Of a stretch of 64,000 bases of DNA, positions 31,026 through 39,959 are shown piece after piece. Made by a program: the position numbers and the translations under genes. The DNA comes from Bog-756 sp963830165 (GTDB taxonomy: Bacteria; Actinomycetota; Acidimicrobiia; Acidimicrobiales; RAAP-2). The notes beneath the pieces are model-generated. The model was not told the origin of the DNA. It was given only the letters and a program-made list of their open reading frames with translations, and searched no databases. The first letter of the stretch is position 1. Each line of letters starts with the position of its first letter. The stretch is taken from positions 248,001 through 312,000 of the forward strand of contig CAWHKZ010000005.1 of assembly GCA_963830165.1 (NCBI GenBank), read 5' to 3'.

Positions 31026-33662
31026 ATGCGCGGACGGCGACTGGTCATTGGGGTCCTGGCGGGCCTGGTGGTGGTGGCCGGAGTATCCGTGCCGATCGTC
31101 GACGCGCTGGCCAGCGGTCCTCCCGACGTCACGACCGCCGCCTACTCCAACCTCCGGACGGGCTGGGACGCGTCGGAGCCCGGGCTCTCCCCCAGCGTTG
31201 TGCAGTCGGCGTCCTTCGGCCGGCTCTTCGACACCAAACTGTCGGGTGCCGTCTACGGGCAGCCGCTGGTGGTGGGGGGCACGGCGATCGTGACCACCGA
31301 GGATGCCGACGCCTACGGGGTAGACGCCACCACCGGGGCCATCGTGTGGCAGCGCAGCTTCGGGCCGCCGTTCAAGTCGAGGACCATCGGCTGCGGTGAC
31401 CTGACCCCGGATCTGGGCTCCACGTCGACCCCGGTGGAGGACCCCAGCACCGGCATCGTCTACATCACCACGCGGACCGAGACGGGCAAGGGCGGGATCG
31501 CCAACGCCAACTGGTACATGCAGGCCGTGTACGCCTCGAGCGGCGCCGAAGTGACCGGCTATCCCGTCGAGATCACCGGCACCCCATCGAACACCCCGGG
31601 GGTGCCCTTCAACGGCAGTTACTCCAACCAGCGCCCGGGCCTCCTCCTGCTCGGGGGGGTGGTCTACGCGGCGTTCGCCTCCGACTGCGACATCACGCCC
31701 TATCGCGGCGTCGTCGTGGGAATGAGCACGGCCACCAGGAGCATCACCATGTGGAGCGACGAGTCGGGCATCGGCACGAACGAGAACTCGATGGCCGGCA
31801 TCTGGCAGAGCGGCAGCGGGCTCGTCTCGCTCGGTCCGGACAACATCGTCCTGGCCACCGGCAACGGTGTCTCCCCCCAACCCGCCGCGTCGGACGACCC
31901 ACCACCCACGCTGTCGGAGTCGGTGATCGGCCTCACCGTCGGGTCGGACGGCTCGCTCACCCCCACCCAGTTCTTCGCGCCGGCCAACGCGGCCACGCTC
32001 GACGCCAACGACGACGACTTCGGCTCCGGAGGGCCGATCGCCCTCCCGACGGCGTACTTCGGCACCTCCGCCCACCCGCAGCTCCTCGTGCAGGTGGGCA
32101 AGGACGGCAGGATCTTCCTCCTCGACGCCGCCGACATGGGCGGCTTCCAGCAGGGGGCGGGTGGAGGGGACGCCGCGCTCCAGGAGCTCGGTCCCTTCGG
32201 GGGGGTGTGGGGCCACCCCGCGGCCTACGGCGGGCAGGGTGGCTGGGTCTACGTGCTGGAGAGCGGGGGGGGCGGTTACCTGCGCGCGCTCACCTACGGC
32301 GTCGACGCCCAAGGTGTCCCCCAGCTGACGTCGGCGGGCACCAGCAGCGGGAGCTTCGGCTACACCTCCGGTTCACCCATGGTCACCAGCAACGGAACCG
32401 TCGCCGGCAGCGCGGTGGTCTGGGTCGTCTACACCGACGGCCCGGGCGGCCACCGGGCCCAGCTGCGGGCCTACGGGGCCGTCCCCTCGGGCGGGGTCCT
32501 CCCGCTGCTCTGGTCGGCGCCCATCGGGACCGCCAGCCAGTTCGCCGTGCCCACCGCCTGGAACGGTCGCATCCTGGTCGGCACGCGGAACGGGAGGCTG
32601 CTGGCCTTCGGACCGTCGTCGACCACATCGGCGTCGACCAGCCCGGTCCAGTTCGGCTCGGTCGCCGTCGGCTCGACCCGGACCATCACGGTGACGGGCA
32701 CGGCGCCCCAGGCCATGACGGTGACCGGTCCCGCCGTGGTGAGTGGCTACCAGGCCACCTCCAGCCCGGACGCGTCGGGCGGCACCTCCACCTCCACGAC
32801 CGTCCCGGCCTCGACCACGGCCGGCCCCACGTCAATCCCCCCGTCCGGGACCGAGCCGGTCCCGGCCGACGTCTTCGCCGTCTCGTCACCGCCCCTCGGC
32901 ACCCGGGTGGCCGCCGGGGGGCACTTCACGATCAGGGTCAGCTTCACCCCGTCCGGCCCGGGCGAGGTCATCGCCTCGCTCTCGCTCCCCTCGAGCACCG
33001 GGTCCCCCACCATCCCGCTTTCCGGATACGGCACCGCACCGGGGCTCCTGCAGTCATCCGAGCCCCTGGACTTCAACTCGGTGCTCACCGGGGCGGGCGG
33101 GCTCGCCCTCACGACGACCGTCTCCAATTCGTGGGATCAGCCCGAGACGATCACGAGGATCTCCCTGCCGGGCGCTCCCTTCACGGTGAGCGGCGCGCCG
33201 GCCGTCGGGACGGTGCTCGCCCCCCAGCAGTCGATCACCGTATCGGTCAGGTTCAACCCTACGGAGGCCGGAACGTACGCTTCGGCACTCACCGTCGCCA
33301 CCGACCACGGGTCGGTCACCCTGCCGACCACGGGCAGCGCGGTCACCGGGTCCCGGCAGCTCGCGGTCAGCGCCACCACGGTCGATGTCGGTGCGGTGCC
33401 GGTGGGCCAGGCGAAGGACGTCAGCTTCCAGGTGGGGAACAGCGGCACCGTCGCCCTGGTCATCACCCGGGCCCTCGCCCCGGACGGCGAGTTCACGGCC
33501 CAGCTGCCCATGCCGGAGGGCACGACCGTCGACCCGGCGACCTTCCTGCAGCAGACCGTGACCTTCCTGCCGACCAGGACGGGCCCCGACACCGAGAAGT
33601 ACGTCTTCAAGTCGAACGGCGGCGGCCAGGTCACCGTCACGCTCATCGGCACCGGTACCTGA
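31026..33662 (+). CDS. Exported PQQ-like beta-propeller with Ig-like domains
   Basis: The 878-residue protein begins with a signal peptide or anchor (MRGRRLVIGVLAGLVVVAG). Residues ~45-525 are a propeller with repeated GxxxVWQR-type blades (DATTGAIVWQRSFG, GRIFLLDAADMG, WNGRILVGTRNGRLLAFG), as in PQQ-like/outer-membrane assembly proteins; PQQ binding itself is not implied. From ~540 three Ig-like domains of the ASPM/choice-of-anchor-D kind follow (VQFGSVAVGSTRTITV, LDFNSVLTGAGG, VDVGAVPVGQAKDVSF). It is likely displayed outside or attached to the cell surface. The ATG is preceded by GGGGGG. No anchor motif is seen at the C-terminus. Confidence 0.82.
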   Translation: MRGRRLVIGVLAGLVVVAGVSVPIVDALASGPPDVTTAAYSNLRTGWDASEPGLSPSVVQSASFGRLFDTKLSGAVYGQPLVVGGTAIVTTEDADAYGVDATTGAIVWQRSFGPPFKSRTIGCGDLTPDLGSTSTPVEDPSTGIVYITTRTETGKGGIANANWYMQAVYASSGAEVTGYPVEITGTPSNTPGVPFNGSYSNQRPGLLLLGGVVYAAFASDCDITPYRGVVVGMSTATRSITMWSDESGIGTNENSMAGIWQSGSGLVSLGPDNIVLATGNGVSPQPAASDDPPPTLSESVIGLTVGSDGSLTPTQFFAPANAATLDANDDDFGSGGPIALPTAYFGTSAHPQLLVQVGKDGRIFLLDAADMGGFQQGAGGGDAALQELGPFGGVWGHPAAYGGQGGWVYVLESGGGGYLRALTYGVDAQGVPQLTSAGTSSGSFGYTSGSPMVTSNGTVAGSAVVWVVYTDGPGGHRAQLRAYGAVPSGGVLPLLWSAPIGTASQFAVPTAWNGRILVGTRNGRLLAFGPSSTTSASTSPVQFGSVAVGSTRTITVTGTAPQAMTVTGPAVVSGYQATSSPDASGGTSTSTTVPASTTAGPTSIPPSGTEPVPADVFAVSSPPLGTRVAAGGHFTIRVSFTPSGPGEVIASLSLPSSTGSPTIPLSGYGTAPGLLQSSEPLDFNSVLTGAGGLALTTTVSNSWDQPETITRISLPGAPFTVSGAPAVGTVLAPQQSITVSVRFNPTEAGTYASALTVATDHGSVTLPTTGSAVTGSRQLAVSATTVDVGAVPVGQAKDVSFQVGNSGTVALVITRALAPDGEFTAQLPMPEGTTVDPATFLQQTVTFLPTRTGPDTEKYVFKSNGGGQVTVTLIGTGT

Positions 33663-33991
33663 GCCGACCCGGGCGACGATCCCGGGCGCGACCGGACCGT
33701 GCGCTCGGGGCCCGCCCCCACAACCCCCCTACGTCGGGCGCGGCCGCCCCCCTCGTCCACGCGTCGTCCTCCGACCGGCCGCGGATCAACCGATCGGGTG
33801 GTGTGGCTACACCTGTATCTTCCCGGAGCCCCAGGACGCCGCCGGCATCCCGACAGCCCCCGTGACCTGCACCGGACCCTCCGACGGCCTGCAGCGGCCG
33901 GGCCCCGGACCATGGTCGTTCCCGCCGACGATCCGCAGGCGCCGTCGAGCGCTCCGCTAAAGAAAGCGATCGCCAGTGTCGATTTGCCGGT
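33663..33991. other. Intergenic stretch before the giant FN3 gene
   Basis: These 329 bases lie between two large plus-strand genes for exported proteins and hold no supported gene. CCCGGG appears twice just after the previous stop (about 33668-33686), which could form a weak hairpin. Near its right end is a sigma-28-like promoter (33958-33985). Confidence 0.4.
33958..33985 (+). promoter_or_regulatory. Sigma-28 (FliA/WhiG)-like promoter before the giant FN3 protein gene
   Basis: TAAA (33958-33961) and GTCGATTT (33978-33985) are separated by 16 bases; the sigma-28 consensus is TAAA-N15-GCCGATAA. The predicted transcript start is at about 33992, so the message would be leaderless for the ATG at 33992 or have a ~20-base leader for the ATG at 34013. 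Similar spaced motifs lie before flbD and flhA. Confidence 0.45.
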
Positions 33992-36900
33992 ATGCCTGCC
34001 ACCCGGTCCCAGATGTCCGACGTTGCCACACGCTCTCCGTCCCGGAAGCGCCCGTTCGCCGTCGTGGCGACGTTCCTGCTCCTGCTGACCGCCACGGCGG
34101 TGCCCGTCCTCGGCGGTCTCGCATCGCCGGCCGCGGCCTCCACCACGGTCACCCAGACGTTCGGATTCGACAACGACACGCTGCAGGGCTTCACCGTTCC
34201 CGCCGACGTGACGTCGATCACCATCACCGCCACCGGTGGCCAGGGAGGTTGGGGCGGAGCCGACGACTCCGGCAATCCCCCGCCCGGCGGCTACCAGGGC
34301 GTGGTCTCCGGCTCGATGTCGGTGACCCCGGGTGACTACCTCACGATCGGGGTCGGCTCCGGGGCCGACGAGCCGATCGAGACGGGCTGCACGGGCGGGC
34401 AGGACTGGACGTCACCCGACGACCCGAGCGACGCGGTGGCCGGCATCAGTCCGCTGCCGCAGTACGACGGGGGCACGGGTGGGGCCCCGGGGCCGAACGG
34501 CTGCTCCGGCTACGGCGGTGCCGGAGGGGCGGCCACTGCCGTCGAGATCGGCAGCTCGCCCGACGATCCCACCAGCGTGGGCTCCGTCGTGGCCGGTGGT
34601 GGCGGCGGCGACGGCGGATCGGGGCAGTACGCCCTCGTCCAGGGTCAGATCAACCTCGCCTCGTACGTCCCACAGACCACGCCCACGCCGATCACCTACG
34701 GGATCCCCGCCGGTTGCACGACGGACTGCGCCATGGAGAACACCATCGAGAGTCCGTCCCCGCTCCCGGCCGAGCCGACACAGGGTCAGGACGGCATCGC
34801 CGTGTTCACCCAGTGCGGGGGATCGACCAGCGGGTCCAATGCCGACCAGTACTTCGACACCGGCGCCCCGGACGATGAGCCGGGGTGTGACGGCGGAGGC
34901 GGTGCCGGTGGTGGCGGCGGAGCGGCGGGCGGTGCCGCGGGCAACGACCAGTTCGGCTCGGGGGCATCGGACGAATGGTACGGACAGGGCGGCAGCCCGG
35001 GCGAGAACTCGACCGGGGGGATCCCCGGCCTCAATGCCCTCTACGCCTACTACGCCGACGCCGACACCGGGGCGCCCAACCCCGACAACTCGTTCGCCGA
35101 CCCCGGGGGCATGTACGACGGCTCCGTCGTGATCACCTATGCCACCGGCGTACCCGGCATTCCCACCGGCCTGTCGGCCACGGCCGGCGAGGGCGCGGTC
35201 TCCCTCCAGTGGGTGGCCCCCGACCCGGGCGCCCACCCGATCAGTGACTACGTCATCCAGTACTCCAGTGACGGCGGAGCCGACTGGACCAGTGACGACA
35301 CCGGCTCGACCGCTACCTCGGCGACCGTGACCGGGCTGACCGACGGGACGCCCTACATCTTCGAGGTCCAGGCGGTGAACTCCGACGGGAGCGGTCCGTT
35401 CTCGACGCCGACGGGCACGGTCGAGCCGTCAGGGCCCCCCGCCGCCCCGTCCATCGCCTCGATCACCCCGGAGGACGGGGCGCTCCAGGTCGACTTCACG
35501 CCGCCGGCGTCCACCGCACCGATCACCACCTACCTCTACCAGCTCGACGGTGCCGGACCCTGGCGGTCCGTGGCCACGACGACGTCACCACTGACGATCT
35601 CGGGCCTGACCGACGGGACCACCTATTCCGTCGAGATCGAGGCGGTCAACACGACGGGGTCGAGTCCGGCGTCCAACTCGGTGAGCCAGACCCCCGAAGC
35701 GGTACCGGGTGCACCGACCGTCGACTCCGTCGCCGTGGGCGCCACCGGGGCGACCGTCGGGTTCACGCCGGGCGCCACCGGGGGGAGCAGCATCACCGGG
35801 TACCAGTACAGCCTCGACGGTGGCATGACATGGGTGCCGACGACGACGACCAGCCCGGTCGACGTGACCGGACTGACCGAGGCGACCGGCTACAGCTTCG
35901 AGCTCGAGGCGATCAACGGCAGCGGGCCGGGGGCCCCGGCCGACGCGTCCTTCACCACGACGGCGGCGCCGGCCGCCCCCACCATCACGGCGATCGCGCC
36001 CGGTGACCGCACGCTGTCGGTGACCGCGACCGAGCCGGCCAGCAACGGTTCGCCGATCACCGACTACGAATGGTCCACCGACGGCGGGCAGGACTGGTTT
36101 TCCGAAGCCACCTTCGGGACCCCGTGCCTGACCTCGGACGGTTCGGTCACGTGCGTGATCGCGGCGTCGGCGGTCGACGGCACGACCGGCCTCGTCGACG
36201 GCACTCCCTATGCGATCGAATTGCGCGCCGTCAACGCCGACGGCGCCGGAAGTGACTCGGCGCCGGTGACGGGCACACCGGTCACGACTCCCGGTGCTCC
36301 CGCCATTATCACCGGAGCGGACGGCATGGTGGCGTCCGACCGGTCGCTCACGGTGACCTTCGATGCGCCCGGCGGCGACGGTGGATCGCCGGTGACCGGC
36401 TACCAGTACTCGACCGATGCCGGGGCCACCTGGCACGACCGCACCGACGGCCAGCCGGCGACGTCCACGACCATGACGATCACCGCCCTGTCGACCGACG
36501 GGACGTCCAGCCTCACCGACGGAGTCACCTACGACGTCGAGCTGCGCGCCGTCAACGCCGCCGGTGCAGGTCCCGCCTCGGCCGTGGCCACGGGCATCCC
36601 GGTCAGCATGGCCGACGCCCCGTCGATCACCACCGTGACTCCCGGGAACGGCGCCCTCGTCGTGGAGTTCACACCCGGCTCCAACGGCGGGTCGGCGGTC
36701 ACGTCCTACGACTACTCCGTCGACGGGGGCCCGTGGATCTCGACGGGAACCCTCGCCCCGGACGTCACCATCGGCGGCCTGACCAACGGCACCGCCTACT
36801 CGGTCCAGGTCCGGGCCGACAACGGCCAAGGCGACTCGGCGGCGTCCACCGCCGTCCCGGGTACACCGGCGACCGCCCCCGGCCAACCGGTCATCTCGTC

Positions 36901-37489
36901 CACCACCCGGGGCGATGCCACCATCTCGGTGACGTACTCCGAACCGTCGACGGGTGGAAGCCCCATCGCGTCCTACGAGTACTCGACCGACGCCGGCGCG
37001 ACATGGCAGACCGCCGCATCGGACGCCGACCCGCTCGTGATCACGACGGCGTCGACCGACGGCGTGACTCCCGTCGTCGACGGCACCCAGTACCCGGTGG
37101 AGATCCGTGCGGTCAACGGGATCGGCAACTCGGAGGCGTCCCTTCCCGTCGACGTGGCCCCGGCGACGGTCCCAGGTGCACCGACCGTGACCCTGGCACC
37201 GCAGGACGGCGCCATCGACGTCACGGCCGTGGTCGGCGACGACGGCGGCTCGTCGGTCCTGGCGACGGAGTACTCGGTCGATGGCGGTCCCTGGACCGCC
37301 ACCGGCACCACCAGCCCGTCCTTCACGATCCCGGGGCTGGACAACGGGACGCCCTACCAGGTGTCGGTCCGGGCCGACAGTGCCGTCGGTGACGGGCAGG
37401 CCTCCGCGCCCAGAGCGCCACGCCGCTCACCGTGCCCGACGTCCCGGTCGACGTGCTCGCGGCCAGTGACTCCGAGTCGGCCGACGTGA
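33992..37489 (+). CDS. Giant exported FN3 protein, 5' part (glycine-rich domain and eight FN3 domains)
   Basis: This frame encodes about 1,140 meaningful residues before a shift near 37412; the last ~25 codons to 37489 are out of frame. A signal peptide (RKRPFAVVATFLLLLTATAV) ends near residue 48. Residues ~50-380 are a glycine-rich Gly_rich-type domain (TATGGQGGWGGADDSG; GGGGGDGGSG). Eight fibronectin type III domains follow (each about 90 residues, repeated YQYSxDGGxTW and LTDGTxYxVExxAVN motifs). The downstream frame continues with three more FN3 domains. ATG at 33992 and ATG at 34013 are both possible. It is likely a surface adhesin or structural protein. A sigma-28-like promoter precedes it, unlike the neighbouring genes. 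Confidence 0.75.
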   Translation: MPATRSQMSDVATRSPSRKRPFAVVATFLLLLTATAVPVLGGLASPAAASTTVTQTFGFDNDTLQGFTVPADVTSITITATGGQGGWGGADDSGNPPPGGYQGVVSGSMSVTPGDYLTIGVGSGADEPIETGCTGGQDWTSPDDPSDAVAGISPLPQYDGGTGGAPGPNGCSGYGGAGGAATAVEIGSSPDDPTSVGSVVAGGGGGDGGSGQYALVQGQINLASYVPQTTPTPITYGIPAGCTTDCAMENTIESPSPLPAEPTQGQDGIAVFTQCGGSTSGSNADQYFDTGAPDDEPGCDGGGGAGGGGGAAGGAAGNDQFGSGASDEWYGQGGSPGENSTGGIPGLNALYAYYADADTGAPNPDNSFADPGGMYDGSVVITYATGVPGIPTGLSATAGEGAVSLQWVAPDPGAHPISDYVIQYSSDGGADWTSDDTGSTATSATVTGLTDGTPYIFEVQAVNSDGSGPFSTPTGTVEPSGPPAAPSIASITPEDGALQVDFTPPASTAPITTYLYQLDGAGPWRSVATTTSPLTISGLTDGTTYSVEIEAVNTTGSSPASNSVSQTPEAVPGAPTVDSVAVGATGATVGFTPGATGGSSITGYQYSLDGGMTWVPTTTTSPVDVTGLTEATGYSFELEAINGSGPGAPADASFTTTAAPAAPTITAIAPGDRTLSVTATEPASNGSPITDYEWSTDGGQDWFSEATFGTPCLTSDGSVTCVIAASAVDGTTGLVDGTPYAIELRAVNADGAGSDSAPVTGTPVTTPGAPAIITGADGMVASDRSLTVTFDAPGGDGGSPVTGYQYSTDAGATWHDRTDGQPATSTTMTITALSTDGTSSLTDGVTYDVELRAVNAAGAGPASAVATGIPVSMADAPSITTVTPGNGALVVEFTPGSNGGSAVTSYDYSVDGGPWISTGTLAPDVTIGGLTNGTAYSVQVRADNGQGDSAASTAVPGTPATAPGQPVISSTTRGDATISVTYSEPSTGGSPIASYEYSTDAGATWQTAASDADPLVITTASTDGVTPVVDGTQYPVEIRAVNGIGNSEASLPVDVAPATVPGAPTVTLAPQDGAIDVTAVVGDDGGSSVLATEYSVDGGPWTATGTTSPSFTIPGLDNGTPYQVSVRADSAVGDGQASAPRAPRRSPCPTSRSTCSRPVTPSRPT

Positions 37490-39843
37490 CATGGACCGCC
37501 CCCGACTCCGACGGCGGATCGCCCGTCACCGGGTACACGGCGACGGCCTACGCCTCGTCGGACGGGTCCTCGCCGGTCGGTACCTGCACGACCGACGCGC
37601 TGGCGTGCACGATCGCCGGTCTCGTCGACGGCACGACGTACTACGTGGGGGTCGTCGCCACCAACGCCGCCGGTTCCGGCGTGCAGTCGGACCCGCTCCA
37701 GCCGGTGGTCCCGATCGCCCGCCCCCAGGCCCCGGCCATCACCGGCATCGGCGCGGGTGACTCCTACCTGTCGGTCTCGTTCTCCCCGGGGGACCCCGGT
37801 GGGGACCCGGTCACGACATTCCAGTACTCCCTCGACGGCGGAGACACCTGGACGTCGACCGGTGGGACGACGTCGCCCTTCGTGATCGACGGGCTCACCG
37901 ATGGCACGACGTACTCGGTCCTGCTGGACGCGGTCAGTGCAGCGGGGACCAGCCCCGCCTCCTCGCCCCTGACGGGCACGCCGTTCACGTACCCGGGGCC
38001 GGTCGTGGCACCGTCGATCACGGCGTACGGCGAGGACGGGGCCGCGGTCGTGAGCTGGGCCGCCCCGTCCTCGGACGGTGGCGCGCCGATCAGCGACCAG
38101 ACGGTCAACGGCATCGCCGACAGCGCCTACCTCGTCACCGCCTTCGACTCCCCCGCGGGCGGGAACCAGATCGCCACGTGCTCCACGTCCGGCGCGCTGA
38201 CCTGCTCGCTCGACGGCCTCGATGACGGGACGACGTACTACGTCTCGATCCAGGCAGGCAACGCCGCCGGGCTCAGCGACCGCTCGACGCCGCGCGTGGC
38301 GGTCACGCCCTCGGCCTCCGGCATCACGTCGCCGGCGATGCCCGGTGGCGAGGTCGGCGTTCCCTACGACTCGGTGCCGTCGGCCACCGGCGGCTCGGGC
38401 TCGTACACCTGGTCCGTCGAGGACGGCGGCCTGCCCGGCGGCCTCACCCTCGATCCTTCGACCGGTGAGGTCAGCGGCACGCCCACGGTGGGCGGCGCCT
38501 TCTCCTTCACCCTGGTGGCCACCGACATCGGCGGCCAGCAGGCACTCCAGTCGGAGTCCTTCACCATCGAGCCGGCGCCCTCCTTCGGAGCGTCGACCCT
38601 TCCCGACGGCGAGATCGGCGTCCCCTACGACGCCACCCCGTCGCTCAGCGGAGGCTCGGGCCCCTACACCTGGTCCGTCGAGGACGGAAGCCTGCCCGGT
38701 GGTCTCACCCTGGATCCTTCGACCGGTGAGGTCAGCGGCACGCCCACGACGACCGGGCCCTTCTCCTTCACCCTTGTGGCCACCGACGGCAACGGGCAGA
38801 CAGCCACCCAAGCGGAGCCTGTCCGGATCGAGCCGGCGCCGTCCGTGGCCGCCGACCGGACGCTCGACGGCATCGTCGGCGTCGCCCTGAGCGCCCAGCT
38901 GCATGTCGTCGGTGGCACGGGACCCGACGCGTGGGCCCTCGAGTCGGGCACGCTGCCCCCAGGTCTGGCGATGGCGCCCACCGGTGCGCTCAGCGGCACG
39001 CCGACCCAGGAGGGCACGTACGAGCTGACCGTCCGGGTGACCGACGACCTCGGCCTCACGGCTTCAGGTGCGCTGACAGTAGTCGTCACGCCGACAGGCC
39101 TCAACTCGCGGCGCATGGCCGTCACCCCGGACGGAGGGGGCTACTGGCTCGTGGCGCCGGGCGGTGCGGTGACCTGCTTCGGTGACGCCCGGTCCTACGG
39201 GTCCGAGGCGGGCGACCACCTGGACCAGCCGATGGTCGGCATCGCGGCGACACCGGACGGGAGGGGCTACTGGCTGGTCGGTGGCGACGGCGGGGTCTTC
39301 GCCTTCGGGGACGCCCGGTTCTACGGGTCCGAGGGCGGAGCCCACCTCAACCGGCCGCTCCTCGGCATCGTCGCGACGCCTGATGGCCAGGGCTACTGGC
39401 TGGTGGCGGCCGACGGCGGGGTCTTCACCTTCGGCGACGCCCGGTTCTACGGGTCCGAGGGCGGGGCCCATCTCGACCAGCCGATCGTCGGCATGGCCGC
39501 GACACCCGACGGCATGGGCTACTGGCTGGTGGCCGCCGACGGCGGGGTGTTCGCCTTCGGGGACGCCCGGTTCTACGGGTCCGAGGGCGGGGTCCATCTC
39601 GGACATCCGATCGTCGGCATGGCCGCGACCCCCGACGGCAGGGGCTACTGGCTGGTGGCCGCCGACGGCGGGGTGTTCACCTTCGGCGACGCCCGGTTCT
39701 ACGGGTCCGAGGGCGGGGTCCATCTGGACCAGCCGATCGTCGGCATGGCCGCGACACCCGACGGCAGGGGCTACTGGCTGGTGGCCGCCGACGGCGGGGT
39801 GTTCACCTTCGGCGACGCCCGGTTCTACGGGTCCGGAGGGTGA
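37432..39843 (+). CDS. Giant exported FN3 protein, 3' part (FN3, He_PIG and YWLVAADGG repeats)
   Basis: This 803-residue frame completes the upstream gene; deleting one C near 37412 (GCG CCC CAG AGC becoming GCG CCC AGA) accounts for the break, and the sequence around SATPLTVPDVPVDVL joins the two halves without loss. Three FN3 domains (to about residue 300) are followed by three He_PIG Ig-like domains (GxSGxYTWSVEDGxLPGGLTL; GEVSGTPT), then six 42-residue units of the form YWLVAADGGVFxFGDARFYGS to the stop. The last unit is cut short. If expressed alone from the GTG at 37432 it would lack a signal peptide and remain inside, so the full-length product of ~1,950 residues makes more sense. Confidence 0.72.
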   Translation: MPDVPVDVLAASDSESADVTWTAPDSDGGSPVTGYTATAYASSDGSSPVGTCTTDALACTIAGLVDGTTYYVGVVATNAAGSGVQSDPLQPVVPIARPQAPAITGIGAGDSYLSVSFSPGDPGGDPVTTFQYSLDGGDTWTSTGGTTSPFVIDGLTDGTTYSVLLDAVSAAGTSPASSPLTGTPFTYPGPVVAPSITAYGEDGAAVVSWAAPSSDGGAPISDQTVNGIADSAYLVTAFDSPAGGNQIATCSTSGALTCSLDGLDDGTTYYVSIQAGNAAGLSDRSTPRVAVTPSASGITSPAMPGGEVGVPYDSVPSATGGSGSYTWSVEDGGLPGGLTLDPSTGEVSGTPTVGGAFSFTLVATDIGGQQALQSESFTIEPAPSFGASTLPDGEIGVPYDATPSLSGGSGPYTWSVEDGSLPGGLTLDPSTGEVSGTPTTTGPFSFTLVATDGNGQTATQAEPVRIEPAPSVAADRTLDGIVGVALSAQLHVVGGTGPDAWALESGTLPPGLAMAPTGALSGTPTQEGTYELTVRVTDDLGLTASGALTVVVTPTGLNSRRMAVTPDGGGYWLVAPGGAVTCFGDARSYGSEAGDHLDQPMVGIAATPDGRGYWLVGGDGGVFAFGDARFYGSEGGAHLNRPLLGIVATPDGQGYWLVAADGGVFTFGDARFYGSEGGAHLDQPIVGMAATPDGMGYWLVAADGGVFAFGDARFYGSEGGVHLGHPIVGMAATPDGRGYWLVAADGGVFTFGDARFYGSEGGVHLDQPIVGMAATPDGRGYWLVAADGGVFTFGDARFYGSGG
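39115..39840 (+). repeat. Six tandem 126-bp repeats in the giant FN3 gene
   Basis: Six units encode ATPDGRGYWLVAADGG...FGDARFYGS. Units three to six are nearly identical in DNA (for example CCGACGGCGGGGTGTTCACC recurs), while the first two have diverged. The high identity suggests recent duplication or gene conversion, and makes the length prone to change by slippage or recombination. Confidence 0.85.
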
Positions 39844-39959
39844 GCGTGAGGCCGGTCCGGTCGCCCCACGGACGCTCACCAGCGGCTCCGTAGGCACCCG
39901 GACCGGGCGACGGGACACCCCGGTCGACCCCGGCACCGTTCGTCGACGACAATTGCCCG

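Noticed and set aside
39115..39840. Regularly spaced repeats taken for a CRISPR array
   Set aside because: Units are 126 bp, contiguous, in frame and encode protein; there are no spacers and no cas genes.
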